Assembly (NCBI RefSeq): GCF_000403455.2 | Contig: NZ_KE159719.1 | Span: 33,157 to 97,156, forward strand | Source: Dorea sp. 5-2 | Lineage (GTDB): Bacteria; Bacillota; Clostridia; Lachnospirales; Lachnospiraceae | Reading direction: 5' to 3' | Length of the DNA stretch: 64,000 nt | Part shown: piece by piece, positions 27,287 to 35,380 of the stretch | Position numbering within the stretch: position 1 is the first letter of the stretch | Layout of the letters: each line of letters begins with the position of its first letter | Translations under genes and position numbers: made by a program | Notes under the pieces: model-generated | What the model was told of the DNA's origin: nothing | The model's database searches: none | Seen by the model: the letters and a program-made list of their open reading frames with translations, nothing else

Positions 27287-28174
27287 ATGTTAAAGGGGAT
27301 AAACGGGAAGAAGAAGGAAGAGATGATCCAGACGGCGTCCATCGTCGCGGGCTGTCTGATCTATGCAATAGGCTTGAATATGCTGATCACGCCTCTTGCG
27401 CTGTATAATGGCGGGTTTATGGGAATCGCGCAGTTGATCCGTACATTCCTGGTCAGTGTGCTGCACATTAAGATGCCGCCGGGGATGGATATAGCGGGAG
27501 CGATCTATTATATCATGAATATCCCGTTGTTTTATATGGGGTGGCGGATCATGGGAAAGGAATTTTTCCTGCGGTCATTGTTCGGTACGACCGTGATCAG
27601 TATCTTCCTGCTGCTGGTTCCGGTGCCGGGGACGCCGATTATCGAGGATTATCTGACGGCGTGTATCATAGGCGGTATTATCGCGGGATTCGGAAGCGGC
27701 CTGATCCTGAGAGGCAGAGGGTCGGCGGGAGGCCCGGATATCATAGGAGTGTGCTGCCTTAAGAAGCGGATCAACTTAAGTGTGGGGCAGGTCAACATCC
27801 TGTTGAATATGGTGGTGTATGGGATCTGTCTGTTTATGTTCAATATTGAGATCGTGGTGTATTCCCTGATCTACGCCACCGTGTTTTCCCTGACGGTGGA
27901 TAAGGTGCATATCCAGAATATCAATACGAGTGTGATGATCTTCACCAAGAAGCTTGGGATATCCAAAGCGATCATGGAACAGACCGGACGCGGGGTGACG
28001 ACTTGGGACGGGGAGGGAGCGTACACGCATATGCGCGCCTATATCCTGTTCGTTATGATCTCAAAGTATGAGGTGAACCAGATCAAGCAGATCGTGCACA
28101 GCATCGATCCCAATGCATTTATGATATTGACGGAAGGATCTACGGTGATCGGGAATTTTGAGAAGCGGTTATAA
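27287..28174 (+). CDS. YitT-family membrane protein (DUF2179)
   Basis: 295 residues. Five or six hydrophobic helices span about residues 15-195; they include the characteristic GFGSGLILRGRGSAGGPDIIG. A soluble C-terminal DUF2179 domain follows (MIFTKKLGISKAIMEQTGRGVTTWDGEGAY). The family is widespread in Firmicutes and its function is not established. ATG at 27287 has ribosome site GGAGAGG. It follows the MerR gene by about 100 bases and ends before a strong bidirectional terminator. Confidence 0.88.
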   Translation: MLKGINGKKKEEMIQTASIVAGCLIYAIGLNMLITPLALYNGGFMGIAQLIRTFLVSVLHIKMPPGMDIAGAIYYIMNIPLFYMGWRIMGKEFFLRSLFGTTVISIFLLLVPVPGTPIIEDYLTACIIGGIIAGFGSGLILRGRGSAGGPDIIGVCCLKKRINLSVGQVNILLNMVVYGICLFMFNIEIVVYSLIYATVFSLTVDKVHIQNINTSVMIFTKKLGISKAIMEQTGRGVTTWDGEGAYTHMRAYILFVMISKYEVNQIKQIVHSIDPNAFMILTEGSTVIGNFEKRL

Positions 28175-28225
28175 ATGCCGCTGTCTTTTATCTGGTCAGA
28201 GAATTTTATGATCTACAGCTATGAA

Positions 28226-28263
28226 AAAGGGACTGATGATCGGTATGGATCAACAGTCCCTTT
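28226..28263. terminator. Bidirectional intrinsic terminator
   Basis: AAAGGGACTG (28226-28235) pairs with CAGTCCCTTT (28254-28263), with A and T tracts on each side, between the convergent yitT-like gene and the small Cys-rich gene. Confidence 0.8.
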
Positions 28264-28267
28264 CGTG

Positions 28268-28612
28268 TTAAAGTTTATATTTCGTATAATCGTCCGTGAA
28301 GCACTGCACTTCTTTCTCAAGTGAGGCAAGGGCAGATTCAGACAGCCCGTCGATCAGCGCATACATATCGGCTTTTACCTTTGCAGGATTACAGGGTACC
28401 TCCAGCGCGAAGTCGCTGTATGCCCGTATCTTGTTGAAATACATACATGTATCTGGTTCTTCCTGTCCGTTTCGGCACATGTGATACATCATGACACAGT
28501 CTGTGGCGTCTGTCTCCGTACATTCTTTGCAGATCCACTTGCCAAGATAATAATAAGTACTGTCGATCCGGTAGAGGAATCCGGGATATTTTAACAGTTG
28601 TTCTGTCAACAT
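28268..28612 (-). CDS. Hypothetical small cysteine-rich protein
   Basis: 114 residues. The central part has several spaced cysteines (WICKECTETDATDCVMMYHM, then C and C again), which suggests metal or Fe-S binding or disulfides. No signal peptide. The start at 28612 is chosen because CAGGAGGTATATTCT precedes it; the longer frame to 28735 has no ribosome site. I do not recognise the family. Confidence 0.65.
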   Translation of the reverse strand: MLTEQLLKYPGFLYRIDSTYYYLGKWICKECTETDATDCVMMYHMCRNGQEEPDTCMYFNKIRAYSDFALEVPCNPAKVKADMYALIDGLSESALASLEKEVQCFTDDYTKYKL

Positions 28613-28741
28613 AGAATATACCTCCTGGAATCTTTCTTTTATACATTTTATGCCTCTCTGTATTTTACCATAGCAAAAGCGGAGTGGAAAAGCAAGTGTT
28701 TTATTCCCGTGAGGCAATATGCTCCAGGCAGCCATATTTGC

Positions 28742-29506
28742 TCAGGCGATTTCTGTCCTTCTCAAGATCAGGTAGCAGATACAAGCCGTGATCACGATAG
28801 CCACGGTGAATGTCAGCATACCCAGGAAGGGATTGCCGCTTGAGATTCCCATGATACCTAAGAACACGTCTGATACCCGGTTGGCCGCCCGCGGATAGAA
28901 GAGCGAGGAGGTAAAAAGCATGGGAAAGATCCCGAATCCCAGTATCGGAAGCGCGATACAATAAGAGGTTCGGTATTTTTTCGGCATCCTGCAGTATATT
29001 CCGGCGATCAATGTCCCGATGATGAATAAGAATGAATTTACAAGGAATTCAACTAAGAAACTGGTCGCGGCTATTATGGCGGCAGAGTGTGTTTCAAAGA
29101 ATTCCGGATAGATCATCTGTAAGACCATGAGATGATCAAAATTATTGGTAAAGCCAGGATCGTTTGCAGGAATTAACCCCGGCAGACGTTTTATGGCGGA
29201 GAGAACCTGATCGATCAAAGTGCACAGAATGCCTGTGATCACGGTCACACACAGAAGGCTTTTGAAGAAATCTTTCCTGGAGACGCTGTTCATGACAGCC
29301 ATCTGGCAGTGCTCCTTGTAGATACCGATCCCTACGATAAAGCAGAAAATTGCGTTTGCGAATCCATTGCCATTCAAATTAATATTTACGTTATCATGTG
29401 AAAGGGTGATACTGATAAAGGTGAAGGTTAGTATAAGCAAGATCAGAGCGTAGATCGATAAGCCGATCAGCAGATCCTTTAGTTGGAATTTTAATATATT
29501 TTTCAT
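28742..29506 (-). CDS. ABC transporter permease (YtrC/ABC-2 type)
   Basis: 254 residues with six predicted hydrophobic helices and little else, as usual for ABC-2-type permeases. It follows the ATPase gene by 15 bases and ends the three-gene operon regulator-ATPase-permease. In B. subtilis the similar Ytr system responds to cell-envelope stress; the substrate here is unknown. Confidence 0.8.
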   Translation of the reverse strand: MKNILKFQLKDLLIGLSIYALILLILTFTFISITLSHDNVNINLNGNGFANAIFCFIVGIGIYKEHCQMAVMNSVSRKDFFKSLLCVTVITGILCTLIDQVLSAIKRLPGLIPANDPGFTNNFDHLMVLQMIYPEFFETHSAAIIAATSFLVEFLVNSFLFIIGTLIAGIYCRMPKKYRTSYCIALPILGFGIFPMLFTSSLFYPRAANRVSDVFLGIMGISSGNPFLGMLTFTVAIVITACICYLILRRTEIA

Positions 29507-29521
29507 ATTGTCACCTCTTTT

Positions 29522-30388
29522 TTAGTTTTTTAATGTTTCTTGCGTATCCGTAAGCCGGATGAATAATTTTTGCAGATCCAATCTGGAGACTTCAAGGCAT
29601 GACGGAAGCTTGGCATCCGGAACACCCATGAGACAGGCGCTCTTAAGCCCGCCCAGTGATTCCGTGCCGATCACCGTCTTTGACTGTATATAGGCGTCCA
29701 CTTGCATTGCCGGACCGCTGACGCAGTAACCGCTTCCAAGCAGTTCTTCCAGAGATTCATTACGAATGATCTCCCCGTTTCGGATCACAATGACCTGCTC
29801 TATGATATTCGCGGCTTCTTCGATCAGATGTGTAGAAATGACGGCGGTGAACGGGTTCTCGGCATACTTTTCGATCAGGACCTTGTAGAAAAGTTCCCTG
29901 TGATAGGCATCCAGTCCAAGTACAGGCTCGTCGAGGAACACGAAGGGCACATTGACGGACAACGCTACGATGTTCTTAAAAATAGACTGGTATCCGGTCG
30001 ACAGGCTCTTGATCTTCTTCTTTACCGGTAGCTCAAAACGTTTGCTTAATTGCCGGGCATAATCCATGTCGAAATCAGGGTAGAATGTCTGGCTCCATTT
30101 GAACGCGTCCTTTACCCGCATAGACTCCGGATACAGATTATGTTCGTTGATGAGAAAGCATCTGGAGAGGGCCAAGGTGTTCTCGGTAAGCGGCGTTCCG
30201 TCCAGAGTGACGGTTCCGCTGTCCGGAAACAGGCGGTTGTTAATGATATTCAGAAGGGTGGATTTGCCCGCCCCGTTCCTGCCGAGAAGCCCGTAGATAG
30301 TGTTCTCTTCAAAGTGCAGGTTCACGCGGGACAGCGCTTTCGTGTCCTTAAATGTCTTGGATAGGTCTGTTATTTCGATTCTGCTCAT
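29522..30388 (-). CDS. ABC transporter ATP-binding protein
   Basis: 288 residues. Walker A GRNGAGKST (near residues 36-44), an atypical signature LSTGYQSIFK in place of LSGGQ, and Walker B VFLDEPVLGLD are visible. The C-terminal ~75 residues form the accessory domain of ABC-2 export ATPases. It overlaps the GntR gene by 4 bases and precedes the permease gene. Confidence 0.92.
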   Translation of the reverse strand: MSRIEITDLSKTFKDTKALSRVNLHFEENTIYGLLGRNGAGKSTLLNIINNRLFPDSGTVTLDGTPLTENTLALSRCFLINEHNLYPESMRVKDAFKWSQTFYPDFDMDYARQLSKRFELPVKKKIKSLSTGYQSIFKNIVALSVNVPFVFLDEPVLGLDAYHRELFYKVLIEKYAENPFTAVISTHLIEEAANIIEQVIVIRNGEIIRNESLEELLGSGYCVSGPAMQVDAYIQSKTVIGTESLGGLKSACLMGVPDAKLPSCLEVSRLDLQKLFIRLTDTQETLKN

Positions 30389-30753
30389 TGTGTAAATCCC
30401 CTTTCTATCATCGCGATGATCTCGTCGCTTGTGATGTTCAGTCTCTTTGCTTCGTCCACCAGCCTGCTGATATAGTTGTCATAGAACTGGTTCTGTCTCT
30501 TCTTCTTAAGTTTCGCTACGGCTCCCTTTGTTACGAACATGCCGACCCCCCTCTTCTTGAATACGATCGCTTCATCCACCAGAAGATTGATCCCCTTAAG
30601 CGCCGTGGCGGGATTGATCTTATAATTCACAGAGAATTCCGTGATGGAAGGGATCTGGCTCTCTTCCGGAAATGCGCCTGTTAAGATCCCGTCTTCGATG
30701 CCCTCGGCAATCTGGATGAAGATAGGCTTTTCCTGATCAAGGTCAAGTTTCAT
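30385..30753 (-). CDS. GntR-family regulator, YtrA type
   Basis: 122 residues. The winged-helix DNA-binding domain (IFIQIAEGIEDGILTGAF, IPSITEFSVNYKINPATALKGINLL, KKRGVGMFV) is followed by only a short helical tail, which defines the YtrA subfamily. It probably represses its own operon. Ribosome site AAGGAGGAGC. Two TTGGTTGA direct repeats upstream may be its operator. Confidence 0.88.
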   Translation of the reverse strand: MKLDLDQEKPIFIQIAEGIEDGILTGAFPEESQIPSITEFSVNYKINPATALKGINLLVDEAIVFKKRGVGMFVTKGAVAKLKKKRQNQFYDNYISRLVDEAKRLNITSDEIIAMIERGFTQ

Positions 30754-30769
30754 AAAGCTCCTCCTTGTC

Positions 30770-30801
30770 TTGGTTGATTGCTTGTACGGTTAGTTGGTTG
30801 A
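30770..30801 (-). promoter_or_regulatory. Candidate operator of the YtrA-type regulator
   Basis: TTGGTTGA occurs at 30770-30777 and again at 30794-30801, 24 bases apart (about two helical turns), between the probable promoter and the gntR start. Direct repeats at this spacing could bind the GntR dimer. Inference from position only. Confidence 0.3.
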
Positions 30802-30865
30802 GTGATTAACCATGTAAGTATTAAAGCACAAATCATCTGTGCTGTCAAGAGAGAAAATGGAAATC

Positions 30866-31498
30866 TTAAATGATCAGACGCCTCCAAAGAAGATGCATGA
30901 GCCCGGAGCCGGTTATAATGGATGTGATATAGAGCAGAATCCCGGCGCCGTTTCCAAGAAGGCGGGCGATATCGCAAAAGACGATCTGACCCATGGGATA
31001 GTAGGGACTGATGTAGAACATGTTGATCCTCCCGTAAGGATAGAACAGGAGATTGAACAGTGTCGCAGTCAGGCAGCAGGCAAGAAAGAGGCAGACACAT
31101 TTCCTCCATCCTGCCCATGAGTGATCGCACTCTTTGCTGAGCCCTGCGCGGATCCCTATGAGGATCAGAAGAATATGCCATGCAAAGGAATGGATGGTCA
31201 GCGGGAAATAGCCGTAATACATACCGGTGGTATCCAAGAATGTGAAGATGCCGCCGAGAAGACCGAAATCCATGAGAAAAGCAAGCAGGATGCCGCGTAT
31301 TTTTGCAGAAGTGCACCATGGAAGAACCAGGCAGACATACATGGGGATGCTGCATAGCTGGAAGGGGAAATACCACCAGTTGTAGGTTCCGTCATGGACC
31401 AGATAAGTAAGGCAGAATTGTTTCCATATTTCGCTTATAAACATCAGGAAACCACAGTAAAAAAAGAAATTTTTATATTTCATGCTATGTTTTTTCAT
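30866..31498 (-). CDS. Six-helix membrane protein, YwaF/TMEM164-like
   Basis: 210 residues with six predicted membrane helices. The segment WWYFPFQLCSIPMYVCL, the His-rich turn FPLTIHSFAWHILLI and the closing NMFYISPYYP resemble the YwaF/TIGR02206 group, which is related to TMEM164 acyltransferases. Function not established in bacteria. It lies alone on the minus strand, upstream of the divergent EamA gene. Confidence 0.6.
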   Translation of the reverse strand: MKKHSMKYKNFFFYCGFLMFISEIWKQFCLTYLVHDGTYNWWYFPFQLCSIPMYVCLVLPWCTSAKIRGILLAFLMDFGLLGGIFTFLDTTGMYYGYFPLTIHSFAWHILLILIGIRAGLSKECDHSWAGWRKCVCLFLACCLTATLFNLLFYPYGRINMFYISPYYPMGQIVFCDIARLLGNGAGILLYITSIITGSGLMHLLWRRLII

Positions 31499-31658
31499 CT
31501 CTGTTCTTTCTCAAAATCTCCTCAATGCGATCCAATGTTGATCACGCAATGATGTACTGGACTAGGTTAACTTTGGCATATTCAAGAATAATTATGTCTT
31601 GGATATATATTTATTATACACTTATATGGATAAATATGCTATAATGACAAAATGTGCG

Positions 31659-31730
31659 TTGACGGCTCTACAGGTTTTACATTATAAGGCGTATACAGTG
31701 ATCATCAAGCCGTAACGGACCGTAACGGAC
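31659..31730 (+). promoter_or_regulatory. Promoter and tandem decamer upstream of the EamA gene
   Basis: A -35 box TTGACG (31659-31664) and a -10 box TTATAA (31682-31687) are 17 bases apart. Downstream, the decamer CGTAACGGAC is repeated exactly in tandem at 31711-31730, before the ribosome site. The repeats could be an operator or a 5' leader element. Confidence 0.45.
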
Positions 31731-31764
31731 ATAGTAACAAAGTGACGAGGAGATAAAAAGGGTT

Positions 31765-32700
31765 ATGAAAACAAAGAATGCGATCTTATTGATATTGACA
31801 GCGTTCATCTGGGGAACTGCCTTTGTTGCCCAGAGCGTGGGTATGGATTATCTTGGACCGTTTACATTCAACGGTGTCAGGAGCCTGATCGGAGGCGCGG
31901 CGCTGCTTCCTTGTATCTGGTTTCTGGGGGTGCTGAACGGAAAGGATACGGCAGGGAAAGATGCGGACGGGAAGCCGGATGAGAAGGCTTCTGTACCGTC
32001 AGGCAGGAAGGAGCTGGTGCTTGGAGGGATAGCCTGCGGTGTACTGCTGTTTGGCGCCAGCAGCCTTCAACAGTTGGGGATCCAGTATACGACGGCGGGA
32101 AAAGCAGGATTCATTACGGCATGTTATATCGTGATCGTTCCGGTGCTTGGGGTATTCCTTGGGAAGCGGATCGGATGGAAGGTATGGCTTGCGGTGGCTA
32201 CAGCCCTTGTGGGACTGTATTTCCTGTGTATTACGGAGAAATTTACCATAGGGAAGGGGGATGTCCTGATCTTTGTGTGTGCCATCGTATTCTCCCTGCA
32301 TATTCTTGTGATCGATTATTTTTCTCCTAAGGTGGACGGGGTGAAGATGTCCTGTATCCAGTTCTTCGTGTGCGGGATCGTGTCCCTGCCCTTCATGTTT
32401 GTGTTGGAGACACCGAAGGTAGGAGCGATGCTTGAAGGCTGGATGCCGCTTCTGTATGCGGGCGTGCTGTCCTGCGGGGTGGCGTATACACTGCAGATCA
32501 TAGGGCAGAAGAATGTGCATCCGGCAATTGCGTCTTTGATCTTAAGTCTTGAGTCATGCTTCTCGGTATTGGCGGGCTGGATCGTTCTTGGAGAAAGGCT
32601 GTCTGCGAAAGAATCAATCGGGTGCGTGCTGATGTTTGCGGCGATCATACTGGCGCAGCTGCCGGAACGGAAGTTGAACATAAGAAAGGAGAGTAAGTGA
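31765..32700 (+). CDS. EamA/DMT-family transporter
   Basis: 311 residues with ten predicted helices in two EamA repeats. It starts with the typical [20 protein letters not shown] and ends with [21 protein letters not shown] charged insert ([14 protein letters not shown]) sits between helices 2 and 3. The family exports amino acids and other metabolites; the substrate is unknown. Ribosome site GAGGAGATAAAAAGG. Its stop overlaps the dtd start by one base. Confidence 0.9.
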   Translation: MKTKNAILLILTAFIWGTAFVAQSVGMDYLGPFTFNGVRSLIGGAALLPCIWFLGVLNGKDTAGKDADGKPDEKASVPSGRKELVLGGIACGVLLFGASSLQQLGIQYTTAGKAGFITACYIVIVPVLGVFLGKRIGWKVWLAVATALVGLYFLCITEKFTIGKGDVLIFVCAIVFSLHILVIDYFSPKVDGVKMSCIQFFVCGIVSLPFMFVLETPKVGAMLEGWMPLLYAGVLSCGVAYTLQIIGQKNVHPAIASLILSLESCFSVLAGWIVLGERLSAKESIGCVLMFAAIILAQLPERKLNIRKESK

Positions 32701-33146
32701 TGAGATTTGTAATTCAGCGTGTTACGGAAAGTGAAGTGAAGGTGGATGGAGAGGTGCTTGGAAGGATTGGCAAGGGATTCATGGTCTTGATCGGCGTGTG
32801 TGATTCTGATACGAAGGAGATCGCGGATAAGATGGTCAGGAAGATGCTTGGGCTTCGTATCTTTGAGGATGAACAGGGGAAGACGAACCTGTCTCTTGAG
32901 ACGGTGGGCGGCGAGCTGCTCCTGATCTCGCAGTTTACTTTATATGCGAACTGCAAGAAAGGAAACAGGCCAAGCTTCATAGAAGCCGGCGCGCCGGATA
33001 TGGCGGAAGAGATGTATGAGTATATCATCGGGAAATGCAAGGAGCAGGTTCCCGTGGTGGAGCGGGGACAGTTCGGCGCTGATATGAAGGTAAGCCTGGT
33101 GAACGACGGACCCTTTACGATCATTCTGGATTCTGAGACATTGTAA
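32700..33146 (+). CDS. dtd: D-aminoacyl-tRNA deacylase
   Basis: 148 residues. The signature [17 protein letters not shown] has the catalytic SQFTLYA core, and the Gly-Pro cross-subunit motif appears as [11 protein letters not shown]. It removes D-amino acids wrongly loaded on tRNA. ATG at 32700 shares its A with the stop of the EamA gene (TGATG), so translation is coupled. Confidence 0.95.
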   Translation: MRFVIQRVTESEVKVDGEVLGRIGKGFMVLIGVCDSDTKEIADKMVRKMLGLRIFEDEQGKTNLSLETVGGELLLISQFTLYANCKKGNRPSFIEAGAPDMAEEMYEYIIGKCKEQVPVVERGQFGADMKVSLVNDGPFTIILDSETL

Positions 33147-33162
33147 AATGTTCCGGAGGAAA

Positions 33163-33249
33163 TATGCCCTTCCTATAAGCAGGCATTCGAGTGCAGTTAG
33201 TCGTTAGCTCACCGGAGCTTTACCCAGTCTGCGTTAGGAAGGGCATATC
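33163..33249. ncRNA. Unassigned multibranched inverted-repeat structure
   Basis: ATATGCCCTTCCTA (from about 33163) and TAGGAAGGGCATAT (ending about 33248) form a perfect 14-bp closing stem. The enclosed ~58 bases contain a second helix (GCAG with CTGC) and two small hairpins (GCA-TTCGAG-TGC and AGCTC-ACCG-GAGCT), so the whole folds like a cloverleaf. There is no T run and no known riboswitch motif that I recognise. It could be an RNA from the dtd transcript or a small mobile palindromic element. Confidence 0.45.
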
Positions 33250-33317
33250 CCAACTGTACAGGCGGAAACTTTTTTGCAATTTGAGATATAAAATGCTGTT
33301 TCTCGTAAGACGCCCTT

Positions 33318-33737
33318 CTATTTTTCAGTGCATTCAATATTTATAGAAATATTATCTTTCGAGAGCCCATGGAAGTATCCTTCTATCAGGTTTTCGATTG
33401 CTATTTGTGTTTCTTCTGAAATTTCATTACCAGGGTCGGAATATAATGTTACAGCAACAGTAGTCTCTGATTGATCTTCTGTATCAAAATTATTTATACT
33501 GACCAAAGGGTTGCTCCCTTCGGCGATCGACTGGATGGTATCTTGTAGCTTCATTTCCAGATCAGCCTTTTGATGATCCTCTTTTTTGGTCATATCAGTT
33601 TGGTGTTCGGTGTCAAAGCTTTCATATACAATATCACGGTCTGCAGATCTAAGATTAACTGTTATCAATCCAGCAGCAATGCAAATAATGAATAAACCGG
33701 TACATAGACAAATCCTTTTTCTGTATTTTTCTCTCAT
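33318..33737 (-). CDS. Hypothetical membrane-anchored small protein
   Basis: 139 residues: a basic N-terminus, one membrane helix (ICLCTGLFIICIAAGLITV), then an extracellular or forespore-facing region. A polar linker leads to a folded C-terminus (ETTVAVTLYSDPGN, then a helix and ISINIEC), a beta-alpha-beta pattern seen in ring-forming secretion and sporulation proteins. The resemblance is weak and no family is claimed. The start at 33737 follows GGGAGGAAAA. It is more AT-rich than the genes to its left. Confidence 0.6.
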   Translation of the reverse strand: MREKYRKRICLCTGLFIICIAAGLITVNLRSADRDIVYESFDTEHQTDMTKKEDHQKADLEMKLQDTIQSIAEGSNPLVSINNFDTEDQSETTVAVTLYSDPGNEISEETQIAIENLIEGYFHGLSKDNISINIECTEK

Positions 33738-33944
33738 TTTTCCTCCCATACGATCAAAACAGTGATTCGCTTTTATATTAAGATTATATAGCTTTAGTCC
33801 AAGTGTATTATATTATTTAAAATATGTCAATAAATATTACTTTAAGGGAATCGAAAGCAGACAGTTTCAAGTAGAAATAGTTCTAAAATCTAATTAAATA
33901 TCTATAAAATTCCCCATAATAATTTATAAAATAGCTGAATTATG

Positions 33945-33990
33945 TTGACACTTATGGTAAAAATATCTAGTATAAACATTAGATATCTAA
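33945..33990 (+). promoter_or_regulatory. Promoter with palindromic operator
   Basis: -35 TTGACA (33945-33950) and -10 TAGTAT (33968-33973) are 17 bases apart. Just downstream is the perfect palindrome TTAGATATCTAA (33979-33990), a common layout for autoregulated MarR/TetR-type genes. Confidence 0.5.
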
Positions 33991-34030
33991 CTAATAGTAT
34001 GTTTGCGGCATGGAAGGAGGAACGGGTATT

Positions 34031-34126
34031 GTGAAGAATATAGAGGATGCGTCGGTATTTATCGTACTGCATCAGTTGCTTCATCTCTGGAGTTGTCATT
34101 TTGGTGGAGAGCAGAAAACCGTATAG
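34031..34126 (+). pseudogene. 31-codon frame, possible regulator remnant
   Basis: A GTG codon is placed well after AAGGAGGAACGGGTATT and starts a frame of 31 codons (VKNIEDASVFIVLHQLLHLW and on) before a stop. The well-formed promoter, operator and ribosome site suggest that a longer regulator once followed and was cut off, perhaps when the ICE entered. The encoded piece is too short for family assignment. Confidence 0.35.
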
Positions 34127-34190
34127 AATCAGCAGAAAAGCGTAACTACACCTTTTATCAATACCCACACATAACACTCTTTTTACACCT

Positions 34191-34219
34191 TTGAACATAA
34201 AGCCGTATTCCTATATAAT
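34191..34219 (+). promoter_or_regulatory. Sigma-A promoter at the left end of the ICE
   Basis: -35 TTGAAC (34191-34196) and a perfect -10 TATAAT (34214-34219) with a 17-base spacer, 26 bases upstream of the first ICE gene. Confidence 0.75.
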
Positions 34220-34245
34220 CAAACCATGAAAGGATGGTGTTGATT

Positions 34246-34425
34246 ATGAGAGAAAAGAGAAATCATTTATATGTGGACAACCAAGAACGGAGCATTTTGT
34301 TACATAGCCTTGTGGAACTGAAAAACCAGCTCATACAGCAGGGCAGATATACAGACTGCGTTGACGAACTGATATTTAAGGTCGTAAACGCACCCGTCAA
34401 GAGAATGAAAATTGAATATGTCTAA
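34246..34425 (+). CDS. Small ICE protein, paralogue of the protein at 59735
   Basis: 59 residues, mostly one or two helices: HLYVDNQERSILLHSLVELK, then VDELIFKVVNAPVKRMKI. It aligns along its full length with the 65-residue protein at 59735-59932 (HLALDKYDKNIVLNALNTLR, VDELISRVAFAPTKKVKV), so the two are paralogues within one element. Function unknown. ATG at 34246 has ribosome site AAAGGATGG; the upstream ATG at 34234 lies inside it. An intrinsic terminator separates it from parA. Confidence 0.75.
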   Translation: MREKRNHLYVDNQERSILLHSLVELKNQLIQQGRYTDCVDELIFKVVNAPVKRMKIEYV

Positions 34426-34438
34426 GGCACATCACAGA

Positions 34439-34482
34439 GCCGCTTATTCTTATTGATTTTTTAAGAGTAAGCGGCTTTTTTG
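34439..34482 (+). terminator. Intrinsic terminator before parA
   Basis: GCCGCTTA-TTCTTA pairs with TAAGAG-TAAGCGGC around a T-rich loop, followed by TTTTTT. It ends the transcript of the small first gene, so parA needs its own promoter or read-through. Confidence 0.85.
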
Positions 34483-34496
34483 CGTTCTCTGGTACT

Positions 34497-34530
34497 CTTA
34501 CATAGCCACCTTGACAAAGTGGCTAAATCT
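34497..34530 (+). promoter_or_regulatory. TTACATAGCC hairpin element, copy 1 (parA leader)
   Basis: CTTACATAGCCAC, a 9-base loop, GTGGCTAAATCTA. The stem AGCCAC (34504-34509) pairs with GTGGCT (34519-34524). The same frame of TTACATAGCC, hairpin and GGCTAAWTCTA occurs before the TOPRIM gene near 54.6 kb. It lies just upstream of the parA ribosome site and may act on translation or mRNA stability. Confidence 0.45.
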
Positions 34531-34552
34531 ATGCGAAAGGAGGACGCACCCT

Positions 34553-35380
34553 ATGTCAAATTGCAAAGTAATCGCTTTAACCAACCAGAAAGGCGGCGTT
34601 GGAAAGACCACCACGGCGGTCAATCTGGGTGTGGCTCTGGCACAGCAGGGCAAAAAAGTTTTGCTGATTGATGCCGATGCACAGGCAAATTTAACCATGT
34701 CTCTCGGTTACAGCCGACCAGACGATTTGCCCGATACGCTCTCGACTATCATGCAGGACATCATTGATGATAAACCCGTTGATGTTTCCAGAAGCATCCT
34801 GCACCATGACGAGGGCGTTGACCTACTCCCGTCCAACATTGAGCTGTCTGGGCTGGAAGTAAGACTGATAAACGCCATAAGCCGTGAAAGCGTGCTGAAA
34901 ACCTGCATCAATGAGGTGAAAAAGAATTACGATACTGTCCTCGTTGATTGTATGCCGAGCTTGGGGATGCTGACAATCAATGCGCTTGCGGCTGCTAACA
35001 GCGTGGTTATCCCGACACAGCCCCATTATCTTTCCGCCAAAGGCTTAGAGCTGTTGCTTCGCTCCGTGTCTAAAGTGAAACGGCAAATCAATCCCCATCT
35101 GCGGATTGACGGTATCTTAATGACGATGGTAATGCCACGCACGAACATCTCTAAGGAAATCACGGCAACGGTTAAAAGTGCCTACGGGCAGAGGATTAAA
35201 GTGTTTGATACCCAGATACCCCACTCCATCCGTGCCGTGGAAGCCACCGCAGAGGGCAAGAGCATTTTTGCCTACGACAAAGGCGGCAAGGTAGCCGCCG
35301 CTTACGAGCAGTTCGGAAAGGAGGTGGCAGAGCTTGGCGAAAAACAGAGGAAGCAAAATCGAGCTGACCGCATACGATGA
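34553..35380 (+). CDS. parA: ParA-family partition ATPase
   Basis: 275 residues. The deviant Walker A motif KGGVGKTTT (near residue 12) is followed by switch regions LLIDADAQAN and VLVDCMPSLGML. It moves ParB-DNA complexes along the nucleoid and in ICEs helps keep the excised circle. The start at 34553 is chosen over 34511 because GAAAGGAGGACGCACC precedes it and the protein then begins at the conserved strand (CKVIALTNQ). Its 3' end overlaps parB by 47 bases. Confidence 0.94.
   Translation: MSNCKVIALTNQKGGVGKTTTAVNLGVALAQQGKKVLLIDADAQANLTMSLGYSRPDDLPDTLSTIMQDIIDDKPVDVSRSILHHDEGVDLLPSNIELSGLEVRLINAISRESVLKTCINEVKKNYDTVLVDCMPSLGMLTINALAAANSVVIPTQPHYLSAKGLELLLRSVSKVKRQINPHLRIDGILMTMVMPRTNISKEITATVKSAYGQRIKVFDTQIPHSIRAVEATAEGKSIFAYDKGGKVAAAYEQFGKEVAELGEKQRKQNRADRIR

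Larger units (their letters stand above)
33738..34190. other. AT-rich junction between backbone and ICE
   Basis: About 450 bases without a convincing full gene. They hold the promoter/palindrome and 31-codon frame listed next. The change from backbone to conjugative-element sequence falls here, so an attachment site is expected, but I cannot mark it because the other end of the element is not in view. Confidence 0.4.

Noticed and set aside
33163..33249. Cloverleaf-like structure considered as a tRNA
   Set aside because: The closing stem is 14 bp instead of 7, and no T-loop (TTCRA context in the right arm), anticodon arm or CCA-end layout can be fitted.
33902..34198. 98-codon minus-strand frame at the ICE edge
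   Set aside because: Its start coincides with the -35 box of the plus-strand ICE promoter, the ribosome site is poor, and the plus strand here carries a better promoter/operator layout.
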